The notes under the pieces: generated by a model
What the model was told of the DNA's origin: nothing
Seen by the model: the letters and a program-made list of their open reading frames with translations, nothing else
Database searches by the model: none
Shown: in pieces, positions 46,731 through 56,099 of the stretch
Numbering within the stretch: position 1 is the stretch's first letter
How the letters are laid out: every line of letters starts with the position of its first letter
Program-made: the position numbers and the translations under genes
From: Combretum micranthum
Lineage: Eukaryota > Streptophyta > Magnoliopsida > Myrtales > Combretaceae
Assembly: GCA_024138025.1 (NCBI GenBank)
Contig: JAMXBD010000430.1
Span: 1-64,000, forward strand
DNA length: 64,000 bases
Direction: 5' to 3'

Positions 46731-46993
46731 AAGAGGGAGAGAATAAAAGCATATTCATGTAATTTGATAAGAAAATATAAATTCCACCAGTTAGCAGATT
46801 TTTTAAACCACTTGAAGAGAATAAGTAAAATCGCCCACCCTAGAATCGCTCACCTAAGCCTACAAAACTGATGACAAGCACACAATTCTAACATGGGCAT
46901 CATGCAAATAAGTGTTTGACATTTTTAGATATGTTAAGAGAGTGATGAACGTGGAAATCATAAAAACCACCTACCTAAATGTATAGTGACGTA

Positions 46994-48006
46994 AAAAAAA
47001 CTAGAGATGTAAATGGGGGCAGGTCATTTTGTCTGAAAACCCAATCTGATTATAAAAGGGTGTCCAAACCGATCCGACCAGATTTTTAGAAAACCCGGCC
47101 CGACCCAAACCCAACTCATTATATCTACCAATCACTAACTTATTCTATTATTTGTTTTTGGGCTATAACTAACCTAACTAAACAAAAATAATACATACGC
47201 AAGAAATGAAAATATACAAATCACTTATATCATGATAAGTTGTTTAGAAAATTTTTTAAGATGCTACATCGATAATATTTTAAAAACTTCTATTCTAATA
47301 AATTTTTTCAATTTATTCGTTAATGATTGAAGAAAGTTTTTTATATATTTTTTTCTAACTTTTTTATGATATCCATATTAATAAACATTAATATAATATT
47401 TTAAAAATAATAAATAATATGTACACGCACATATATATTTTTTATTACTGATAAATTAACTAAAATTATAAAAAAAAAAAACATTGAAAACAACGGCAAT
47501 TGGACGGCATAACATAACACCTAATGATCGACTTGTACAGCATTGACGCTTGGATATATAAGGCATGCAAATTATTTACTGAGGAACTGCATGTAGAATT
47601 CCTCATCCTAGATCTTGTGTACAGCACATTGGATAAAACTGGTCGTAATCATATTAATGTTCGTAGGAAACTGATACTACTAATTGTACATGCTGGGAAA
47701 AATAATTAAAAAAAAGAAAAATAAATCAATTATCCTTACTCATGAGAATAAATAAACTTATTTATATCTTATCATGTGACTTAATACATGAATAATAAAA
47801 TGAATATATGAGAAGCATCATTTAACTAATGAATAAGTAGATTCCTTAAACTAAAATTTTTAATTTTTTTAATTTTACCGGATCGGGTTTTTCCAACGGG
47901 TTATGAGTACAATCCAAAACCCAACCCTATCCTATAGGATTTTTAGTGAGACGGGCGAGCAGGTACACTATAACAACCCGCCCCGATTGCATCCCTTAAA
48001 AAAAAC
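46994..48006. mobile_element. hAT-type non-autonomous element with 8-bp target duplication
   Basis: The element spans 47002-47998 (997 bp). Left terminus TAGAGATGTAAATGGGGGC; minus-strand right terminus TAAGGGATGCAATCGGGGC. These resemble the TAGGGGTGGCAATCGGG-type ends of plant hAT elements. Flanks are identical 8-mers AAAAAAAC at 46994-47001 and 47999-48006, the length expected for hAT, although A-rich. GC-rich subterminal arms (AACCCGGCCCGACCCAAACCC near 47092; CCGGATCGGGTTTTTCCAACGGG near 47878) contrast with an AT-rich core. No transposase is encoded; the internal open frame at 47524-47709 has no known domain. Confidence 0.8.
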
Positions 48007-48201
48007 CAATGTATTTTCTAATGCAATGGTACGAGGCATTAAAACTGTGGTAGAAAGATGCTGCTGAAAAAAAACTGTTGACAGGGACAATTAATAAAAA
48101 GGTGAAGGGTAAGCATGGCTAAGGGATGAAAATGGATGGATTCTGAAAGAGAGCATTTTCAAAACCAAAATATTAAAAAAAAAAAAAAAGGAAAATACAA
48201 A

Positions 48202-48277
48202 GAATTCAGGTGGATTCGCACCAACAACCTCCGACCCAGAAAGGGCTTGGCCGCTCTGCCGATTGAGCTATGGATCC
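48202..48277 (-). tRNA. tRNA-like gene or tRNA pseudogene
   Basis: A 76-nt minus-strand segment has tRNA layout: acceptor arms GGATCCA and TGAATTC (one mismatch and one G-U), a perfect D stem GCTC/GAGC, A-box TAGCTCAATCGG and B-box GGTGCGAATCC (one mismatch to GGTTCGANTCC). The anticodon arm is imperfect: the pairing is best with a 7-nt loop CTTTCTG, which would give anticodon TTC, but this needs a bulge and a mismatch. The T stem GTTGG/CCACC has one mismatch. Probably a pseudogene; the isotype is not safe to assign. No encoded CCA. Confidence 0.55.
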
Positions 48278-49111
48278 ATCAGCATTTAAACCTGACTCAC
48301 CAGCTTCTGAGACGTAAACTACTCGACATAACAACTAGATTCACCCAGATGAACATCGACCCAGCAACCATTTAACAGCGACAGTAGGCTTAGTTATTTC
48401 TTAGACTTGGACGTTATGAATTTAGAACGGCTACTGGGCAATAGCTTATTTAAAACGGAGCAATTCCCCATATCTTCTACAGGAAGAAGGGGATTGATTC
48501 AGGCCTTCCAGGGTCCATGCGAGCCCAAAAACTAAAACAACAGCCCATGTTCTATAATAAAACCTTAAACTTCTTTGAGAAAACTCTCAGATGACAGGGC
48601 AGCATTAATTTGCTCCACATAGAATCAGCATAAGAGAAAACATAAATAAATAAATAATATATGCTATATCTATTATTATAAAGTGAAAACAATTTAAGTT
48701 TGAACTTCAGATTTTTAAATAATCTTTTTTTATCCTACTATATTTTTTTTCCTACTTACTTTTTCTCTAACCACTACCAAGAACCTATATGCCACTACTT
48801 ATAACTTTCATATATATTTTTAAATTTGAGAGAAATCGTGATTTCACCGTTATTAACTTTCATGTTAGTTGATTCTTCTATTGCTCTAATTAACCCTTTT
48901 TATCAAATCTTTTTTTATCTAATTTAATTATATATGTTTTTTAGTACCCGTATAACGGGTACACAGTTAGGTAGTGTGTATATATATATATACACAATCT
49001 GCCACAATACAAGAAAAATGTATTACACATTATACCATATATGCCTTCACTATATGTCAAAAATTGTATTTTCTTTTTCTGAAAAAATATTCTTACTTTC
49101 CCTGTTTAATA
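48278..49111. other. Intergenic, nothing recognised
   Basis: Less AT-rich at 48290-48600, then AT-rich with (TA)n at 48979-48993. No gene or terminal repeats found. Confidence 0.45.
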
Positions 49112-49811
49112 GACCCAAAGGTTACTTAGAATCACCCTTTGCAAAAGAAACCATTCTAAAAAAAAAAAACTTTTCTCCCACTGAGTTCTTACTCGGTAAG
49201 CCTATAAATTATAAATTATACTCAAGAAACTTCTTCTTTTTCACACAAAAAATAACATTTCTGATTTTAAATAAACCTATAATATAATATTTTACATAGA
49301 AATGTTTTACTGAATGAAAAGCTATAAGTTTATAACTATAAAAAGAAAATAAAAAAGTTCAATCTGATTGACTTTTTATTTGAAGGCTTAAATATAATAT
49401 ACATGATACTAGGGCGATAATAGTTTACTAGAAGCACGAATAAAATTTTAAGAATCCCTTAAATCTGGTCTTTTAAAAAAAATGTCATGTCAATTTAAAA
49501 ATATCATTCTAAAATAAAACATCTTACTCGAATGAGTTCCTTCAAAATATTATTATTGTTATTGTTGTTATTCACATTCATACTAACTTGAAATTTCCAC
49601 CAAATAAGCAACCACAATTCTTAACTATAAAGAATTCATTGCAAAGTAATCGTAGAAGCTTGATTCATGTGTTAATATTTTTTTTTCATTTTTTTATAAT
49701 TTATTAATATTGTTCTATAGGCGCTGCCTAAGACGGTGCCTCAGATTTACACTAAAGGTGCTTTTCAATACAACACCTTCACACTAAAGGCGTTTTTTAA
49801 TACAGCAGCTT
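49112..49811. repeat. Chimeric repeat, copy 1 (blocks 1a, 1b and a MULE terminus fragment)
   Basis: Block 1a 49112-49463 repeats at 49811-50162. Block 1b 49529-49711 repeats at 50253-50435. Directly after 1b, 49709-49812 is a copy, about 96% identical by eye, of 50934-51038, part of the left terminal repeat of the MULE. The join at 49711 carries the microhomology ATT. The sequence that separates 1b from the MULE terminus in the other copy (50436-50933) is missing here. Confidence 0.85.
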
Positions 49812-50435
49812 CGCCAAAGGTTACTTAGAATCGCCCTTTGCAAAAGAAACCATTCTAAAAGAAAAAACTTTTCTCCCACCAAGTTCTTACTCGGTAAGCC
49901 TATAAATTATAAATTATACTCAAGAAACTTCTTCTTTTTCACATAAAATATAACATTTCTGATTTTAAATAAACCTATAATATAATATTTTACATAGAAA
50001 TGTTTTACTGAGTGAAAAGCTATAAGTTTATAACTATAAAAAGAAAATAAAAAAGTTCAATCTGATTGACTTTTTATCTGAAGGCTTAAATATAATATAC
50101 ATGATACTAGGGCGATGATAGTTTACTAGAAGCAAGAATAAAATTTTAAGAATCCCTTAAAACTAAGAGTATCAGTATTCGAGTTTCTTTGTGTAGATTT
50201 CTAGATGGAAGACCTCATTTTTTGCTATCTTCATGGATGTAAGGAGTTCTTTCGAATGAGTTCCTTCAAAATATTATTATTGTTATTGTTGTTATTCACA
50301 TTCATACTAACTTGAAATTTCCACCAAATAAGCAACCACAATTCTTAACTATAAAGAATTCATTGCAAAGTAATGGTAGAAGCTTGATTCATGTGTTAAT
50401 ATTTTTTTTTCATTTTTTTATAATTTATTAATATT
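49811..50435. repeat. Chimeric repeat, copy 2 (blocks 1a and 1b)
   Basis: The same two blocks as copy 1 in the same order, with a different filler between them (50163-50252 against 49464-49528). It is not followed by the MULE terminus, which begins 400-500 bp further on. Confidence 0.85.
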
Positions 50436-50848
50436 AAATTTATTATTTTAATATTACATATTAATATGATAATATAATATATATATATATAATTTGAATA
50501 TTAATAATATATGTATGTCATATATTGTATACAATTTTTGTCTTTTTAGATTAAATACAATATATTTTATAAAAGTATAAAAAAGAGTGTAAGAATTTTT
50601 GTAAAGAAACCTATGAATAAAGTGATAAGGTCCTTCGGGAGGAGAATCCCTTCAGGTGCTGATATGGCACCTAAATGACCTTATGAAGGACCTCATGGAT
50701 ACAGATGCTCTAATGTAGACTAATTTTGGATCCACAAATCACAATCTAAGATCAATACACTAAGGCAAAGTAATGTAGATATAATCCACCTTGTAATAAT
50801 AAGTTCAAGATACAATTCCCATGGTTTCCATGGCAAAATGGTATGAAT
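50436..50848. other. Spacer before the MULE, with a small inverted repeat
   Basis: GATAAGGTCCTTC (50628) and GAAGGACCTCAT (50686) form imperfect arms around GGGAGGAGAATCCC. (TA)n lies near 50478-50490. No gene. Confidence 0.5.
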
Positions 50849-53800
50849 TTAAAAAAAAATCTACAAATGGGCTCAGCAAAAAAATAATATTGTTCTAGGC
50901 TAGTGAAGGCCCTATCTTTGGCATTACCTTCAAAATTGTTCTATAGGCGCTGTCTAAGACGGTACCTCAGATTTACACTAAAGGTGCTTTTCAATACAAC
51001 ACCTTCACACTAAAGGCGTTTTTTAATACAGCAGTTTCGGTGTAAATAATGAAGGCGTTGTCTTCATTACAGGTATTTCAAAATTTTCTTTTTCACGATG
51101 GCACCCATTCTTACTACAAAGTCTCCTCCCCACAGCACTCTCTCCCTCTTCAAACCTTCCTCCGGTGACTTACCATAAACCACTATCCTCCAACATCAAA
51201 TCGAACATTTCAACCACTAAATTTGCATCCTGAACTCAGGTAATGTGTTATTCTGTTGTTTTTGTTTTTCTAAATCTTGTTTTTATACTCAATTCTATGT
51301 GGAACATTCAAATAATTGTGTGTATTTTTGCCTGATTTAGTGTGATTTAGTTGATGATTTCAAATGTTGCCTGCAATGGAAGTAATGTATGGACTATTGG
51401 TGATGTTTATGTACTTGAATTGATCGATCAGTGCAAAAAAAACATGGATGCTTAGATGGTACTTGATGAAATGCCCTAATTGTTTAAGCTTAGTCCTTTA
51501 GAGAAAATTAAAGGTTCCAAAGTGTGCATCGTCGATGCTTAATTTGTTGAAGATGCTTTCCACAATTTAATTTGTGAAAAGTATCATCTGACATTCGTAG
51601 ATTCTTGTCAATAAGTTTGAGATGGCTAACTATATAAGGTTCATCATCTATGCGAATGAGAACATTGTTGATAGAAGTCATGGGCCACAATATGATAGAC
51701 CTCACAATGAAAAGGTAAAGGTGAGAGCATATGTAAATTTTCACTAATTGAAGGAGGTGATATGTGAGAAGATTGGTGATGATCCAAATGATATTGAAGT
51801 TGAGATAATACACAGACACGCCCATTACATGAGCCATGGGGTTATCTACGTGTTAATGCTAATTGTGGATTATGACAGCCTTGAGGATCTTATTTCAATG
51901 GCTATAGAGTTAGTGCGTGATTAATTCAAGAGATATTTGTGAAAAACATTACTCGATCAGACACTACCTAGGGGTTGCATAATTTTGTTAATTGCATCTC
52001 TATCCTCACTCATGGAGAAGTGCCTTTGAACACTCCTAACTATGGATCTGATGTATTTGAGCAATAGACAAAAATGTTAGGAGATCCACAGTTTCAACCC
52101 ATCCACTAGTGTACCTCCACAAGACCAAGGGGTGGGGTTATTTCACTAAGCATTATGAAAAATACAAACCTATGCCAATTAACGAGTCGTTGTCAAATCT
52201 TAGGAATTGAGTTGAGGAGAAAGTCGCACCACAGTATTTAACTCTGTAAAGATGACCATTGAAATGGATATTACAACGTTGATGAAAATGGAGATCTTGA
52301 GGAAGATGAGGAAAACCAAGAAGAAGAGGATGAAGCGGTAGAAGAGTTTCAAAGATGCAATTTAGCAAACTTGACTTTCGCTCAATGCTCAATGCCACAA
52401 GAAGTGATGCTAAGCCAGACAATGGTGAGGGATGCAATTTCTAATTTTAATGTGGGTGGTTGTAGTGATGGTCATGTGACATTTGAAGATGATGTGAATG
52501 CGATGTGTAGTAGTCTTTGTGATAGCCAAAACCTAGTCAAGGGTATGATGTTAAACACAAAAGATGATCTAATTCGGCTGTAAAAGCTTTTCACATAATA
52601 ACACACTACGAGTTACGCATTAATCACACAAAAACTATCAAAGTTGTTTATGGAGGATAAGGGCTAGCAAGAAAAACTTAGAAGGTCTTTTTGTAATAAG
52701 AAGACTTCATGACCCTCATCGTGTTCTAATCCAATAACTAGACAAGACTACTCTAGATAGACTCTAATATCTTGGCTCAAGAATTTATCAACTTTATTTG
52801 GAAAAATCCTAATTGCAAAGTTCAAGAGCTTGAGTCCCACTACGTGACTATATACGAGTATATGATATCTCATAGAAGAATAGGGGAAAGTAAGAGAAAG
52901 GCAATCGCTATTGTATATGGTGACTTGATGAAATCTCATAACGAACTCCCAAACCTTTTCTTTGCAATCAATGCAAGCAACCTAAGATCACTAATAGAAT
53001 AGGGGTAGATAAGATCGCTTCAACCAGATGACATATATTTTGAATAGGTTTCTAGACTTTTGGCCATTGCGTGGCTTTTAAGCATTATAGGCCAATTATT
53101 TGTATTGATGGTACATTTTATATGGCAAATACAAACATGTATTACTCATGGCATGTTATGTAGATAGGAACAATCACATATTACCCCTTACCTTTTGCTT
53201 TGCACATTCTAAGTCTACGGTTGCTTGGTTTTGGTTTTTATGAAAATCAAAGCAATGATTTATAAGACATAGAGGAGAGGAGACCATATGCCTTATTTCA
53301 ATAGGGGAGCTAGCATCATAGGGCAGTGAGTGAAGGATCGAATGGCTAGGAGCTACCTTCTGCAGTGCATTGCTTTTGCATCCAGCACATCGCTAGTAAT
53401 TTCAACAAAGTACGTAAGAATCAAAGGTGTAAAAACTTGGTAACCTATGTTACATTTCAAGAACAACCCTGGAAGTTTGAAAAGTATATGGAACTTAGTT
53501 CTCAACGGCCACATTTTCTTTCTCATTAATGTTTTTTCTTGTAAAATAACTTGCACTTTATGCTATGTAACAAGTTAGGTAAATGCTTTATACCGATGAG
53601 ATTACATATGGTCGAGTCATTATTGATATGTGGACAATCTTAGTCCCCTTTATATCCTTGTGCATTGTAGAGTAGTGTTTCTCAAATCATGTTATGCAAC
53701 AATTTAACAGATTCTAAAAAATACCACCAACTATGAACTTTGAACCAAACTTACATCAAATTGACTTGATAGGGAGGATGGAAAAAAATTAGTTGAGGCA

Positions 53801-55073
53801 TCATCTGTCTGCCATGGCATATGAAATGATGGGATCAACCGATCCTTATCAAATTGCATTCCGTACTAAGTTAAACTATGCCAATTGGTTCAAGCGAGTG
53901 ACTAGTGGTATGTTAGACACATTAGGGCTGTTTTCGATCACTTGATAAGTTATGATTTCTAAATTCTGCTTATATATTTTTGCTATTGACACACTAACTT
54001 CATGTGTTTCCCATTGTTTTGCAGGCCAATCAGTTTTGTCGTATAGGTTAACTCCTGACATTTCAGGGTTCACTCCATTGTGAATGGAGCTATAAAAAGA
54101 TTGGATGAGCATGGAGTCTTTGATCATCTATATCCTGAGTTCTAGTGAGGTGCACAGGAGGAGGGTGAAGCTAATAATGACAATGAGGATGATGAGGAGG
54201 AAGAGCAAGAGTACCAATGTATCCAGCTATCTCCATCCCCATCTCGTGGATGGCATAGTACTTCTTCAATGCTACATTCAATAGCTTTAGGCTCTGGATC
54301 ATACTACACTTCGTACAACGAGTGTGGAACATCTTTTGACTCGACTCCAACTGCACCACAAAAGAGTTGTGCTACTGATGATCATAACATCGATGTAGAA
54401 TTGACACAACTCTCACAATTTAGATGCCCCACATGAGCCACCAATTTTTAGTCCACTAGCAGCTCAAGATGAAGAGCCAACACCTCCGGTTCATGGTCAG
54501 TGATCCATTGTATCAAGGAATGCTCGAGGTCTCTAGAGGGGTAGTAGGAGGCGATAATAGTTTATAGCTTAGTATTTTCTTCCATGTTTATGAATTCCAT
54601 TATCTACAAAGTTGTACTCCTAGATTTTGCTTTGTAATGAACTTTGTAATGAACTTTGTTTCCATTTGTCAATGGTATTTAGTTAATGAACTTTGTTTTC
54701 ATTTTTTACCATTTTCCATGTTCTAAACTTGATGAATTTGGAGCTGAGCTAAGAATATTTGTGTTGTTGTTGTGTGGAGTACATGCATAAGGAGTTATGG
54801 AGCATGAATGATGATTCTTTTTTTTTTTTTTTTTTTGCAGGTTTGTTATGGTGGAATGTTGGATTGATTTTATTTGTAATACCATGGCTGTTTTGCTAAG
54901 TTTTATGCAGTTTGCGCAAATCTTACAGTGAAAGCGTTGTTCAAGACAGTGCCTTCATTATTTACATTGAAGGTGCCATCTTGAAGAGCACATTTAGTAT
55001 AAATATGAGGCATCGTCATCACTAGCCCGGAACCATATTATCTTTTAGCTTGAGCCCATTTGCAAATTTTTTT
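50849..55073 (+). mobile_element. Decayed autonomous Mutator-like element (MULE)
   Basis: Long terminal inverted repeats and a transposase relic. Outer left sequence CTACAAATGGGCTCAGC (50860) matches the minus-strand right end TGCAAATGGGCTCAAGC (read from about 55062). The match goes on through ATAATATTGTTC, GGCTAGTGA and, further in, ACCTCAGATTTACACTAAA against GCCTCATATTTATACTAAA, then TGTAAATAATGAAGGC. Repeat arms are about 200 bp each, as in many MULEs. The left arm has an internal partial duplication (50887 and 50934). A 9-bp target duplication is not evident, partly because a MITE abuts the right edge. A T(22) run lies at 54815-54836. Confidence 0.8.
51570..54565 (+). pseudogene. MuDR-like transposase pseudogene
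   Basis: Would encode the DNA-cutting transposase of the surrounding MULE. Pieces seen in order: a MuDR N-terminal-like domain (about 51620-51880, ending HAHYMSHGVIYV); an acidic linker; the pre-transposase zone QNLVKGMMLNTKDDLIRL (about 52526-52580); LAQEFINFIWKNP then KRKAIAIVYGDLMKSHNELPNLFFAI (52770-52975); the first catalytic Asp in ICIDGTF (Asp codon 53107-53109); the CIQHIASNFN block (about 53378-53410); and an acidic C-terminal region (54170-54540) ending in RNARGL-like basic residues. Multiple stops and frameshifts, such as after IRL and between the ICIDGTF and CIQHI blocks, make it non-functional. The two later acidic residues of DDE and the SWIM finger could not be confirmed. Confidence 0.82.
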
Positions 55074-55076
55074 AAA

Positions 55077-55307
55077 AGGGTTAATATAAAAATGGTACTT
55101 GAACTTTCACAAAAATTTTAATAAAGTATTTGAAGTTTGGTTTTAAAAATTTGGTACCTGCAGCAAGTTTAGGTGTACATTTTTCCTACTTAATTGGAAA
55201 AAAGTATGCTAAAACTTACTTAAGGTACCAAATTGTTCAAAACCAAACTTAAAGTACTTGATTGAACTTTTTACAAAAGATCAAGTACCATTTTTGGCAT
55301 TATTCCT
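55077..55307. mobile_element. MITE of the Mutator-type family, inserted at the MULE edge
   Basis: Left AGGGTTAATATAAAAATGGT pairs with minus-strand right end AGGAATAATGCCAAAAATGG. Arms extend about 95 bp (TTTGGTTTTAAAAATTTGGTACC / TTTGGTTTTGAACAATTTGGTACC). Possible target duplication TTTTAAAA on both sides, but low complexity. It sits within about 5 bp of the MULE's right end. Confidence 0.75.
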
Positions 55308-56099
55308 TTTTAAAAATCCATACAATTTTGGTACATAAAACAAATCCCATCCTGAGCGGGAGGCAATTGTCATATAGTGAAGTTACAAGTGGATAAATAG
55401 TTGTAAGGGAAAGGAAAAAAAAAAGAAACCACGGGGAAAGTTAGTAAACATTTAATACACAACAAGAAAAAGGCTCTTAATTACAATCGCATCGAATAAG
55501 ATCAAAATTTTTGTTTTGGTATATAGAAGTGGAAATTGCATAGGGGTAAGAAACAAAGAAAAGCAAATGCACATCACCCAAGAAAAAAAACCATCATACC
55601 TCCTCATCAAGAGGATTGCAGGAAGTAGCTTCGTCCTTGTAGACTCTTGAAATGTAAAGATCGACATCAAATAGAAGGAAGAAATGCCAAAAGAAATCCA
55701 TGTAGCACCATGAATGATCCCTTCAACTGGTAATACAAGGAGCAAGACTAGGATACAAACCCCAAAAAGTGGTAATATAATTGCCTCACCCCTATTGTTG
55801 CAAGATTGATACCATGTGCTATTTACATAACTTTAGCATACATTAACATGAATTAGAATGTCCCTTTCAAAATTACCTAAAATATAATGGAAAAGAATCT
55901 ATAAAATAAAATAATAAAAATTTTGACATAGCAGGATGTTAAGATATTTCACATTTGATATAGATACTTAGAGATAGCATATGCTTTTCATTATGGAAAG
56001 TTTTATAACATAAACATTATAATCTAATGGCTAATGATGATAGAAATCAATGTTTTAATATCCAAGATGATGTTCAGGGTATAAAAACCTTTCATATAG
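55308..56099. other. Intergenic with an unexplained minus-strand open frame
   Basis: The frame at 55452-55745 (minus) encodes 97 residues with three or four hydrophobic segments (VLPVEGIIHGATWISFGI, FYLMSIFTF, FFSWVMCICFSLFL). AGG/GTATGATGG within it looks like a splice donor after 'LLMR', so it might be one exon of a membrane-protein gene fragment. I do not recognise the family, and no neighbouring exon was found. Confidence 0.3.

Noticed and set aside
48136..48375. Plus-strand open frame over the tRNA-like sequence
   Set aside because: It is antisense to the tRNA-like element; this read-through is common over tRNA genes.
52153..54359. Minus-strand open frames in the MULE
   Set aside because: They are antisense to the plus-strand transposase relic, which carries the family motifs.
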